DNA of 19,682 nucleotides, taken from CAZAGD01 sp049699975 (GTDB lineage: Bacteria; Desulfobacterota; SM23-61). Both the position numbers and the translations under genes were made by a program. The DNA is taken from contig JBNAWB010000047.1 in the NCBI GenBank assembly GCA_049699975.1, positions 1 through 19,682 of the forward strand. Reading direction: 5' to 3'. Positions 1-7,390 of this stretch are shown one piece after another. Each line of letters begins with the position of its first letter. The first letter of the stretch is position 1. The notes under the pieces were generated by a model, which saw nothing but the letters and a program-made list of their open reading frames with translations, ran no database searches and was not told the origin of the DNA.

Positions 1-133
1 TTATGATTATTCCTTTTAAAACATTACTATTTTGGAAAAGTGAAGGTGGGCAAGCATTTTGACTTGACCATCGATCAGTTTTTAGGCAAATAGCTTGATA
101 TGGCTCAGGCCTGCCTTAAAAAATTAATTTTCT

Positions 134-228
134 CCGCCTGGACCTAAGAGTTAACCAGCGCCTCATTTTAATGAGCGCCGCTGCCTTATGCCAGAGGCGG
201 GCCAGACCCCTCTTTTGGAAAAAAGAGG
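134..228. repeat. Nested hairpins, REP/MITE-like
   Basis: Outer arms CCGCCTGG (134-141) and CCAGAGGCGG (191-200) pair with a two-base bulge. They enclose a hairpin with stem CTCAT/ATGAG (162-166 and 171-175) extended by GCG/CGC (58-60 and 76-78 of the second hundred). A separate stem, CCTCTTTT (209-216) with AAAAGAGG (221-228) and loop GGAA, follows directly. There is no T-tract on either strand, so a terminator is unlikely. A palindromic repeat element is a better guess, but no second copy lies in this window. Confidence 0.35.
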
Positions 229-427
229 CAAGACGAGGGATTACGGTAAGTTAGAAATTTAACCTTGACAAACGACAATAGGGGAAGTTAATTTAATTTT
301 GAGCAAATAATCTTAACCTAAGTTGAGTGATTTTTATCAAATCGATAGTTATCAGTTATGGCAAGCGCCAAATTAAGGCGCAGTATTCCCATATAAGAAT
401 GATATTGCTTCAGTTTTGCCTAGCCAT

Positions 428-444
428 AACGATTGAGAATCGTT
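428..444. promoter_or_regulatory. Operator-like palindrome upstream of the envelope gene
   Basis: AACGATT GAG AATCGTT is a perfect 7 bp inverted repeat with a 3-base centre, about 35 bases before the start codon at 480. Its size and symmetry suit either a dimeric repressor site or a small leader hairpin. No regulator can be assigned. Confidence 0.3.
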
Positions 445-479
445 CAAAATAAGGTCAAATAATTTCTCGGGGGTGACAA

Positions 480-1256
480 ATGGGTAGGAAAGAAAAAGTA
501 ATCACGGTTATGGTTTTATTTATAGGCGGGCTAAGTTTTTTTACCCCCCTTATCGCGGCGCCCAAAGAAACTTTTTCCATGCCCTCTAGGGAAGAAAAAG
601 TTTATCCTTTTATTACCTCCCAAGAAATTCCTTATTGGGGAGAAATTGTGGGCAGCCAGGAAGGATCGGTCAATACGACTTTAGGTGATGTAGTCTATAT
701 AAAACTGGAGCCGCAAAAAAACGTCAAACCCGGTGATCATTTTTTTATCGGGCGTCATTTGGACGTGGTCATCCATCCCCAAACTAAGAAAAATATGGGT
801 CGATTAGTATTAATTCCTGGGGAATTAGTTGTTCTCGGCGGAGAAGGAAATATCATTACCGCTAAGATTCATAAATCATCCCAGCCCATTGAATGCGGAG
901 ACAAGATTTATTCCGCACCTCTCCTGCCCCTTGCCGAAACTTCGATCAGAACTAACAAAAAAATTAAAGGGCAGGTAATGTTTTCTTTACATAAATCTGA
1001 AAACATAACTCTAAAGGAATACATTTTTATAGACCGCGGAAGTCAGGATGGCCTAATCGTGGGTAATACTTTTAAGATTTACCGCCCTGGACATTTGGCG
1101 GAAAAAATTCTATCAGATAAAGGTAATCAAATACCTAAATTTAAAATAGGGGAGGCGGTAATAGTTTCTGTCCAAAAAGAAAGCTCTACCGCAGTAATTA
1201 CAAATTCTTCCCAGGAAATCAACCCCGGTGATGAAGTAATTTCCGAGATTGAGTGA
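480..1256 (+). CDS. Exported protein resembling the C-terminal part of dprA-linked LysM proteins
   Basis: This 258-residue protein has a Sec signal peptide: basic MGRKEK, a hydrophobic stretch at about 7-25, and a likely cleavage near LIAA (residues 24-27). The mature part is beta-rich and seems to hold two related modules, about 38-150 and 160-258. Each has a G-x-V start, a GD-x-V/GN-x-F strand pair, and a closing GD-K-I or GD-E-V. From memory, deltaproteobacterial LysM proteins encoded just before dprA end in a similar domain. No LysM motif is visible here, so this may be a shortened relative. The start ATG follows GGGGGTGA at 3 bases. It lies 107 bp upstream of dprA on the same strand. A role in the cell envelope is inferred; the function is unknown. 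Confidence 0.75.
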   Translation: MGRKEKVITVMVLFIGGLSFFTPLIAAPKETFSMPSREEKVYPFITSQEIPYWGEIVGSQEGSVNTTLGDVVYIKLEPQKNVKPGDHFFIGRHLDVVIHPQTKKNMGRLVLIPGELVVLGGEGNIITAKIHKSSQPIECGDKIYSAPLLPLAETSIRTNKKIKGQVMFSLHKSENITLKEYIFIDRGSQDGLIVGNTFKIYRPGHLAEKILSDKGNQIPKFKIGEAVIVSVQKESSTAVITNSSQEINPGDEVISEIE

Positions 1257-1307
1257 ATTCCCGATAAGGGAAATCAAATTCGCGATTAATAGATTAAATT
1301 CAGGGAG

Positions 1308-1338
1308 GGCGGCCGTCTAAACCGCCATTCCTTTTTTT
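1308..1338 (+). terminator. Weak terminator-like hairpin between the envelope gene and dprA
   Basis: GGCGG (1308-1312) can pair with CCGCC (1322-1326) over a 9-base loop, and seven T follow at 1332-1338. The stem is short and the T-tract is five bases away, so termination would be partial at best. It lies 51 bases after the stop codon of the upstream gene. Confidence 0.35.
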
Positions 1339-1363
1339 AGGCGAAGGATTTTTTTCGGCAAAA

Positions 1364-2452
1364 ATGGAACAAGGGCTTTATCATAAATTGGCTTTATACT
1401 TAGCCCCGGGAGTGGGCAGCATTATTTATAAGCGCCTCGTGCAAACTTTTGGTAATCCTGAACTTGTCTTTCGCGCATCTTTCCATGAACTTAAAAGAAT
1501 TGAAGGAGTGGGGGCCAAAGTTGCGGAAGACTTAAAAAAGTTTGCCTGGCGCCCCTTAGTGGAGAAAGAACTGAACCTGGCTGAAAAAATGGGCGTAAGA
1601 ATAATATCTTGGGATAATCCCGAATATCCTCCTAACCTAAAGGAAATATATGACCCCCCTCCTATTCTTTACGTCTTGGGAAAAATGCTCCCCCAAGATC
1701 AAAAGTCTATTGCCGTAGTAGGTTCTCGGAATCCAACTACCTATGGTAAAGCGGCAGCGGAAAGGATTGCCTGGGGGTTGAGTCGGGTAGGAATCACGGT
1801 AATTAGCGGGCTGGCCCGTGGAGTAGATTCTTGTGCCCATCGCGGAGCGCTCAAAGGAGGAGGGCGCACTATCGGAGTTCTGGGTTGTGGACTGAATATC
1901 ATCTATCCTCCGGAAAATAAAGAATTGTATGAGCAGATGGCTAAGCAAGGAGCAGTAATCACTGAATTTCCTTTTGATACTCCGCCGGATAAAGACCATT
2001 TTCCTATTCGGAACCGCGTTATTAGCGGTATGGCTTTGGGGGTTGCCGTGGTGGAAGCTACTTTGCGCAGTGGTTCTTTAATTACAGCCCGTTTTGCCCT
2101 GGAACAAGGTCGCGAAGTCTTCGCTGTTCCTGGAAATATAGATTCTCCGCGGAGTGAAGGAACGAATCGGCTTATTAAAGAGGGGGCCAAGTTAGTCTTG
2201 CGTGCTGAAGATATAATAGAAGAGCTTGTTCCTCTGAGTAGTATTTCCCCTCCTCTGGAAATACCGGTCGAACCCAAATTAACTCCGGAGGAGAAGAAAA
2301 TTTATGCCCTTTTAAGCAGCCAGCCCCTGCATATCGATCAAGTTTCCGCGCGCACGGAGATGGCCAGCTCAAAAGTCCTGGCCATTCTTCTTTCCTTAGA
2401 GCTGGCTGGCCATGTAAAACAGCTTCCGGGCATGAATTTTATAAGAGCCTAA
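1364..2452 (+). CDS. dprA: DNA processing protein DprA (Smf)
   Basis: DprA binds incoming single-stranded DNA and loads RecA during natural transformation; it is also kept in many bacteria not known to be competent. The 362-residue protein has the usual three-part layout. Residues 1-60 form a helix-hairpin-helix-like region (RIEGVGAKVAEDL at 45-57). The Rossmann-like DprA core spans about 75-285, with GSRNPTTYG (120-128), SGLARGVDSCAHRGAL (148-163), GCGLNIIYPPEN (174-185), and RNRVISGMA (216-224) running into the EATLRSGSL block (231-239). A winged-helix tail covers about 305-362. The start ATG has only a distant AAGGA upstream, so translation initiation looks weak. Gene order dprA then topA, 88 bp apart, is common in Desulfobacterota and Firmicutes. 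Confidence 0.96.
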   Translation: MEQGLYHKLALYLAPGVGSIIYKRLVQTFGNPELVFRASFHELKRIEGVGAKVAEDLKKFAWRPLVEKELNLAEKMGVRIISWDNPEYPPNLKEIYDPPPILYVLGKMLPQDQKSIAVVGSRNPTTYGKAAAERIAWGLSRVGITVISGLARGVDSCAHRGALKGGGRTIGVLGCGLNIIYPPENKELYEQMAKQGAVITEFPFDTPPDKDHFPIRNRVISGMALGVAVVEATLRSGSLITARFALEQGREVFAVPGNIDSPRSEGTNRLIKEGAKLVLRAEDIIEELVPLSSISPPLEIPVEPKLTPEEKKIYALLSSQPLHIDQVSARTEMASSKVLAILLSLELAGHVKQLPGMNFIRA

Positions 2453-2540
2453 TTAAGATTTAAATTAAAGAAAACGACAAGAGTAATAACTATAAATCTG
2501 GAATTAAAATTTCGCCTGCGGTCATGTAAAAGGAGTATTA

Positions 2541-4877
2541 ATGGGTAAGTCATTAGTGGTCGTGGAATCTCCGGCTAAAGCCCGGACCATAGCTAATTAT
2601 TTAAAGGGAGACTGGATCATCAAAGCATCGGTCGGGCATGTAAAAGATCTGCCCGAAAACAAGCTGGGTGTGGATATAGATAACGGTTTTATTCCCGAGT
2701 ATCAAATTATTAAAGGCAAAGCAAAAGTCCTGAAAGAAATAAAGAAAGCTGCCGAACAGACGGAGGCCGTTTACCTTGCTACTGATCCCGATAGAGAGGG
2801 AGAAGCTATCGCCTGGCATATTGCCGAAGAGTTAAAGAAACCCTCCAATAAGATTCATCGAGTTCTCTTCAATGAGATTACGCCCCGCGGCGTACAGGAG
2901 GCCATGCGCCATCCCGAGCGTCTTAATCGAGATAAATATGAAGCCCAGCAAGCCAGACGGATTCTTGATCGCTTGGTCGGCTACATGATTAGCCCTCTGC
3001 TTTGGGAAAAAGTAAGACGAGGTTTGAGCGCTGGCCGGGTGCAGTCGGTGGCTGTCCGTCTAATCTGCGATCGCGAAAAAGAGATCAAGAGTTTTAAACC
3101 CCAAGAATATTGGACTATCCATGCCCAGTTGGCCGGGAGTACGCCCCCACCTTTTACCGCGCACTTAATCCGCATCAATTCTAAAAAGGCAGATATTAAG
3201 AATGAGCAAGAAGCGCAAATCATCCTGCAAGATCTGGCTGGGTGTACTTTTTCCGTAGTAGAAGTGGAAAAGAAGGAACGTCGGAAGAATCCTCCCCCGC
3301 CCTTCATTACCAGTCAATTACAGCAAGAGGCTTGGCGGCAATTACGCTTTCCGGCTAAAAAGACCATGTCTTTAGCGCAAAGACTTTATGAAGGAGTGGA
3401 TCTTGGTCAAGAAGGGCCGGTAGGACTTATTACTTATATGCGCACCGATTCCGTGCGCCTTTCCCCGGAAGCCTTGCAGGAAGTGCGCACATTTATCCGG
3501 CAAAAATTTGGCCCAGAATTTTTGCCAGAAAATCCCCAAATCTACAAGAGCAGAAAGACGGCCCAAGAAGCTCACGAGGCCATTCGTCCTACCTCAGTGA
3601 GCCGCGATCCAGAGTCAGTAAAACCTTTTCTGGAAAAGGACCTCTTCGCCCTTTATGAATTAATCTGGAAGCGTTTTGTGGCTTGCCAAATGAATCCCGG
3701 TATTTTTGAGCAAACGACCGTGGATATTCAGGCGGGAAAGTATCTTTTTCGAGCGACGGGTTCCTTTCTTTTATTTCCTGGGTTTATGGCCTTATATATA
3801 GAGGCCGAGGACGAAAATAATGGCTCAGAAGAGCAACCAGAAGAAAAACTTCCGCCGCTGACTGAAGGCGACGTTTTGCAGCTCTTAGAACTCAAGCCGG
3901 AACAGCATTTTACCCAGCCTCCCCCCCGTTATACAGAGGCCACCCTCATTAAAGAATTGGAAGAAAAGGGGATCGGCCGTCCTTCCACTTATGCTACTAT
4001 TTTGGACAACATCCAAGAAAGAAAATACGTGACCAAAATAAAGGGCCGTCTGCACCCCACTGAATTAGGATGCTTAGTTTCTGATTTGTTGGTGGAAAAC
4101 TTCCCAGATATTCTCGATGTCCAATTTACCGCGCAGATGGAGGAGGAATTGGATAAAGTGGAAGAAGGACAGCTTTCTTGGGTGCAGGCTTTAGAGGATT
4201 TTTACGAGCCCTTCCAGAAAAACCTGGAAAATGCCAAAGAAAAGATGCAGGATTTAAAAGGACAGGGCGTGCCCACTGACTTAAAATGCGAAAAATGCGG
4301 GGCTTCTTTAGTCATCAGACTTGGTCGCCATGGCCAATTTCTTTCTTGCGCTAACTATCCTAAATGCCGCAATACTAAAGAATTTCGGCGCAATGAAGAA
4401 GGAGAGATCGAAATTATCGAGAAAGAGGCCCTGGCTGAAAAATGTGCAAAATGTGGCGCCGAGATGGTCATTAAAAATGGCAAGTACGGAAAATTTTTGG
4501 CTTGTTCTCGCTATCCCCGTTGTAAAAATACCAAAAAAATCTTGATCAACGGCGAAGGGAAATTCGAAGTGGCCCAAGAAGAAGAAAGTACAGAAGAATG
4601 TCCAAATTGCGGGGCTCCTATGTTAATCAAAAGCGGAAGATTTGGTAAATTTTTAGCTTGTTCTAATTATCCCACCTGTCAGACTACCAAAAGGATTTCT
4701 GCGGCCGAGGCCGCAAATGAAAACAACGGCCCTGAATATACGGGCGAAAATTGTAGCCAATGCGGAGCACCCTTAGTTTATCGGCGCGGCCGCTATGGGC
4801 CCTTCATTGCCTGCAGTAACTATCCCCGATGCCGATTCACTAAAAAGGAGTCCCTCTCGGTCATGGAAGAAAAATAG
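2541..4877 (+). CDS. topA: DNA topoisomerase I (type IA) with four C-terminal zinc ribbons
   Basis: TopA relaxes negatively supercoiled DNA through a covalent 5'-phosphotyrosine intermediate. The 778-residue protein starts with a Toprim domain holding Glu9 (VVESPAKA) and the acidic motif TDPDREGEA at 81-89, which binds Mg2+. The active-site motif ITYMRTDS gives catalytic Tyr299 and Arg301. GIGRPSTYA, near residue 480, is the conserved strand-passage motif. Four CxxC-type zinc ribbons follow, starting near Cys583, Cys635, Cys687 and Cys738. Each has the pattern CxxCG, then G-(R/K)-x-G-x-F, then a C-x-x-YPxC close. E. coli TopA has three such ribbons, so four is at the rich end. A good site, AAAGGAG, lies 5 bases before the ATG. 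The gene converges on eamA with a 5 bp gap. Confidence 0.98.
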   Translation: MGKSLVVVESPAKARTIANYLKGDWIIKASVGHVKDLPENKLGVDIDNGFIPEYQIIKGKAKVLKEIKKAAEQTEAVYLATDPDREGEAIAWHIAEELKKPSNKIHRVLFNEITPRGVQEAMRHPERLNRDKYEAQQARRILDRLVGYMISPLLWEKVRRGLSAGRVQSVAVRLICDREKEIKSFKPQEYWTIHAQLAGSTPPPFTAHLIRINSKKADIKNEQEAQIILQDLAGCTFSVVEVEKKERRKNPPPPFITSQLQQEAWRQLRFPAKKTMSLAQRLYEGVDLGQEGPVGLITYMRTDSVRLSPEALQEVRTFIRQKFGPEFLPENPQIYKSRKTAQEAHEAIRPTSVSRDPESVKPFLEKDLFALYELIWKRFVACQMNPGIFEQTTVDIQAGKYLFRATGSFLLFPGFMALYIEAEDENNGSEEQPEEKLPPLTEGDVLQLLELKPEQHFTQPPPRYTEATLIKELEEKGIGRPSTYATILDNIQERKYVTKIKGRLHPTELGCLVSDLLVENFPDILDVQFTAQMEEELDKVEEGQLSWVQALEDFYEPFQKNLENAKEKMQDLKGQGVPTDLKCEKCGASLVIRLGRHGQFLSCANYPKCRNTKEFRRNEEGEIEIIEKEALAEKCAKCGAEMVIKNGKYGKFLACSRYPRCKNTKKILINGEGKFEVAQEEESTEECPNCGAPMLIKSGRFGKFLACSNYPTCQTTKRISAAEAANENNGPEYTGENCSQCGAPLVYRRGRYGPFIACSNYPRCRFTKKESLSVMEEK

Positions 4878-4882
4878 ACTCC

Positions 4883-5299
4883 TTATTTGACTAACCAAAT
4901 GCCCAGCACGATGAAGACGGTCCCTATAATTCTCGGCAGGGTTAGTCCTTCATGAAGAATAAGCCAACTCAAAAGTACAGTTATTAAAGGATAGGTGGCA
5001 CTTATGGGGACCACCAGTGAAGCTCCTCCTAAGCGGAGAGCGTGATAATAAGTCCACAGCCCTAAGGCCCCGCCACAAATTCCACTCAATCCGAAAAGAA
5101 TAATCGTGCGCCATTCCAGGGTAGCCATATTACCCAGCCGGCCGGTGGCTAAGCCTAGGAAAAGTAATACCCCCGTAAGAATAAACTGGCGCACCATTAA
5201 GCCAGTAAGTGGGGGAGTTTTCCCTAAAGCCAATTTATCAAAGATAGCAGCCACACCCCAGAAAAAGGTCGTGGCCATTAAAAACAAGGAAAGCTTCAT
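4883..5299 (-). CDS. Half-size EamA/DMT-family permease
   Basis: This 138-residue membrane protein holds one EamA unit, with five hydrophobic segments at about 3-20, 31-52, 64-84, 93-115 and 121-137. Full-size drug/metabolite transporters have two such units, so this one would act as a dimer if it transports. Family marks include GGALGLWTYYHAL (76-88) and the segment VVPISATYPLITVLLSW. The substrate is unknown. I chose ATG at 5299. A longer reading could begin with GTG at 5359, but that codon lies inside the terminator stem of the upstream gene, whereas AAAAGAGGTGGCT sits directly before 5299. That ribosome binding site can pair with the terminator's distal arm (see findings). The gene lies downstream of the acyl-CoA dehydrogenase on the same strand. 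Confidence 0.88.
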   Translation of the reverse strand: MKLSLFLMATTFFWGVAAIFDKLALGKTPPLTGLMVRQFILTGVLLFLGLATGRLGNMATLEWRTIILFGLSGICGGALGLWTYYHALRLGGASLVVPISATYPLITVLLSWLILHEGLTLPRIIGTVFIVLGIWLVK

Positions 5300-5349
5300 A
5301 GCCACCTCTTTTGTTCCCCAATTTCTCCATCTAAATAAAAGAGGTGGCT
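5300..5349 (-). promoter_or_regulatory. Alternative stem that would hide the eamA ribosome binding site
   Basis: On the minus strand, AGCCACCTCTTTT (plus-strand 5337-5349) is the exact 13-base reverse complement of AAAAGAGGTGGCT (5300-5312), which contains the eamA Shine-Dalgarno sequence and ends just before its ATG. The loop is 24 bases. The first of these segments is also the distal arm and T-tract of the upstream terminator, so the two structures exclude each other. Confidence 0.55.
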
Positions 5350-5362
5350 CCTTAGCCACCTC
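5337..5362 (-). terminator. Intrinsic terminator of the acyl-CoA dehydrogenase gene
   Basis: On the minus strand, GAGGTGGCT and AGCCACCTC form a perfect 9 bp stem with loop AAGG, followed by TTTTATTT. It lies about 33 bases after the stop codon at 5395. This is a textbook Rho-independent terminator, and it marks the end of the main acyl-CoA dehydrogenase transcript before eamA. Confidence 0.85.
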
Positions 5363-5394
5363 CTTGGAAATGGAGATAATTTATCTTCGTTTTA

Positions 5395-7254
5395 CTAAAA
5401 TGCTGCTTCCGGGATAGACAGAGCGCTGCGGTTACCGCTCAATATGGTCGTGGCTCGCGCTTGCACGTGCGGCAAAATATTGGCCACGAAAAACTCGGCA
5501 TTAAAGAGTTTGCCTTTGTAGAAAGCTGCCTCTGTTTGTTCTTCTATTAATTTATTTTGAGCTTCAGGTGTAGCGGCTCCATATTTATCGAAAATGGCCT
5601 GCAGTTTTTCCTCCGCGATCAAAGCTTGCTGAATGAGGAGATAAGCTAACTCTACTTCGCCAAATATCTCTAAAAATGGGCAAGCATGGAGCATAGGGAA
5701 AAGAATATCGCCCCCCGCCGCCGCTTTTCCAAATTGCATGGCCACATTTACCAAGGTGTTCTTGGCCTGTTCTAATTGCGAGATGGCGCTGCCTAAATGA
5801 GCATGATTTTTATACTTCTCTATAAAGCCATTGATCTCTTTCATCCAACCCAAAAATAAGGCTCCCTTCTTTAAAGAAAGCTTGCGCCCCACTAAATCCA
5901 TAGCTTGGATCCCGTTAGTTCCCTCATAGATAGAAGTAATTTTTACATCGCGACAAAGCTGCTCCACTGGATATTCCCCACAATAGCCATATCCGCCATG
6001 GATCTGGATGGCCCATTCGGTTAGGCGAAAGGCTATATCTGTCGAATAAGCTTTGACGATCGGAATCATCAAATCGACCATGTTCTCACAAAATTCTTTC
6101 TCCTGCGGATCAGTAGCCACTTTGGCTAAGTCCGCATAATAGGCGGCGCGATAAATTAAAGCGCGCAGCCCTTCCGTATAAGCCTTCATGGTCATGAGCA
6201 TCCGCCGCACATCAGGATGTTTAATAATTGGCACGCGGGGAGCGGTCGGGTCTTTCATTCTGGTGATCTCGACTCCCTGGATTCTCTCTTTGGCATACTT
6301 TAAGGCATAAAGGTAGGCCAAATTGCCCAAAGCAAACCCCTGTAACCCAACTCCCAGACGGGCTTCATTCATCATCTGGAACATGAGCTGGATGCCCTGC
6401 CCTTCTTGCCCCAAAAGATATCCATGACATTTGCCTTCATCGCCAAAATTGAGCGTGCAAGTGGCCGATCCTTTAATGCCCATCTTATGCTCGATGCCCC
6501 CGCAATTTACGTCGTTAGGCTCTCCCAAAGAACCATCGGGGTTAACGCGGATCTTGGGCACAATAAAGAGACTCAACCCTTTGACCCCAGGTGGAGCATT
6601 TTCCGTGCGCGCTAAAACCGCATGAATGATATTTTCGGCTAAATCGTGTTCTCCTGCAGTAATAAAGATTTTAGTCCCCTGAATTAAATAATGATCACCA
6701 TCTTTTTTAGCCATAGTTTTAATATCCCCGACCGCACTTCCCGCCTGCGGTTCGGTAAGGCACATAGTTCCGGTCCATTTACCACTATACATATTCTCCA
6801 AGAACAATTTTTTCTGTTCGGGAGTACCAAAACTTTGAATCAAATTAGCAGCCCCGCGTGTCAACCCAGGATATGTGGTAAAGGAACAACAGGCACCCAC
6901 AAACATTTCGGCCGCGGCAATGCCCACTGATTCGGGTAAACCCTGGCCTCCAGCTTCAGCATCTACCGAAGCCGCGATCCATCCTCCGGCACAATATTTC
7001 TTGAAGGCCTCGTGGAAAGCCGCGGGAACTTTTACCTTTCCTTTTTCAAAAGTGCATCCTTCTTTGTCGGAGATAGAATTTAAAGGCGCAATAACTTCGG
7101 CAGCCAATTTGGCTGCCTCCTCCAGAACCATATCAAAAGTTTCTCTGGAAAAATCTTTGAATTTATCAAACTCGCATAGTCGTTCGATACCCAGCTGTTC
7201 GTATAAGACAAAACGAATATCCCGCATATTAATCGGAAATGTACCATTACTCAT
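5395..7254 (-). CDS. Acyl-CoA dehydrogenase, large DmdC-like type
   Basis: This FAD flavoprotein oxidises an acyl-CoA to the 2-enoyl-CoA and passes electrons to ETF. At 619 residues it is much longer than short-chain enzymes (about 380), because it carries an extra C-terminal domain (about 470-619) like that of 3-methylmercaptopropionyl-CoA dehydrogenase (DmdC) and its many relatives. Visible marks are the FAD/substrate motif CLTEPQAGSAVGDIKT (165-180), FITAGEHD (197-204), and IHGGYGY then SIYEGTNGIQAMDL, whose Glu444 aligns with the catalytic base. DmdC is only one member, so the substrate (fatty acyl, aromatic or other) is open. The ATG at 7254 has an excellent AAGGAGG site 5 bases upstream, a consensus promoter and a strong terminator, so it seems to form its own, well-expressed transcript. 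Confidence 0.93.
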   Translation of the reverse strand: MSNGTFPINMRDIRFVLYEQLGIERLCEFDKFKDFSRETFDMVLEEAAKLAAEVIAPLNSISDKEGCTFEKGKVKVPAAFHEAFKKYCAGGWIAASVDAEAGGQGLPESVGIAAAEMFVGACCSFTTYPGLTRGAANLIQSFGTPEQKKLFLENMYSGKWTGTMCLTEPQAGSAVGDIKTMAKKDGDHYLIQGTKIFITAGEHDLAENIIHAVLARTENAPPGVKGLSLFIVPKIRVNPDGSLGEPNDVNCGGIEHKMGIKGSATCTLNFGDEGKCHGYLLGQEGQGIQLMFQMMNEARLGVGLQGFALGNLAYLYALKYAKERIQGVEITRMKDPTAPRVPIIKHPDVRRMLMTMKAYTEGLRALIYRAAYYADLAKVATDPQEKEFCENMVDLMIPIVKAYSTDIAFRLTEWAIQIHGGYGYCGEYPVEQLCRDVKITSIYEGTNGIQAMDLVGRKLSLKKGALFLGWMKEINGFIEKYKNHAHLGSAISQLEQAKNTLVNVAMQFGKAAAGGDILFPMLHACPFLEIFGEVELAYLLIQQALIAEEKLQAIFDKYGAATPEAQNKLIEEQTEAAFYKGKLFNAEFFVANILPHVQARATTILSGNRSALSIPEAAF

Positions 7255-7287
7255 GGGGTCCTCCTTAAAAAATTTATTGCACCTCCC

Positions 7288-7307
7288 TTGGCCTCTTCTG
7301 GCCGCAA
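7288..7307. promoter_or_regulatory. Imperfect palindrome just downstream of the acyl-CoA dehydrogenase -10 box
   Basis: TTGGCC-TCTTCT-GGCC-G-CAA is symmetric except for one extra base. It begins at the -10 hexamer and extends past the expected transcription start, a place where a repressor could block initiation. No regulator gene is nearby. Confidence 0.3.
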
Positions 7308-7336
7308 TTCTACGGCAAAATTTATTTAATTGTCAA
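7307..7336 (-). promoter_or_regulatory. Sigma-70 promoter of the acyl-CoA dehydrogenase gene
   Basis: Read on the minus strand, TTGACA (7331-7336) and TAGAAT (7307-7312) are separated by 18 bases. The -35 is a perfect consensus and the -10 matches five of six. The start codon lies about 45 bases past the expected transcription start. Confidence 0.75.
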
Positions 7337-7390
7337 GAAAATTCGGTTTCATACTATTCGTAGGCGAAATATAATCCCTATGATCCTTTT

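Larger units (their letters stand above)
1..479. other. Gene-free 5' region with clustered inverted repeats
   Basis: I see no convincing gene here. A 28-codon open frame without a start codon runs from 7 to 93 and stops at TAG; it could be the tail of a decayed or frameshifted gene, but an in-frame TGA sits at 4-6. From 134 to 228 the sequence is dense in hairpins (separate entry). A smaller stem, GCGCC/GGCGC, lies at 365-369 and 377-381. TTGACA at 265-270 could be a -35 box, but the matching -10 (TAATTT at 289-294, 18 bp spacer) is weak. A perfect 7 bp palindrome lies at 428-444. Confidence 0.6.

Noticed and set aside
235..246. GAGGGATTACGG here is the reverse complement of 9218-9229, suggesting a dispersed repeat
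   Set aside because: A 12-base match between strands is expected several times by chance in a window this size, and the flanks align only as loose pyrimidine-rich sequence.
1903..2277. Long open frames on the minus strand inside dprA, and similar ones inside the other large genes
   Set aside because: They lie opposite strongly conserved coding sequence, have low-complexity or Ser/Arg-rich products and lack ribosome binding sites.
4883..5359. Longer eamA reading from GTG at 5359
   Set aside because: The start lies inside the terminator stem of the upstream gene, the added 20 residues are not family-like, and a good ribosome binding site precedes 5299.
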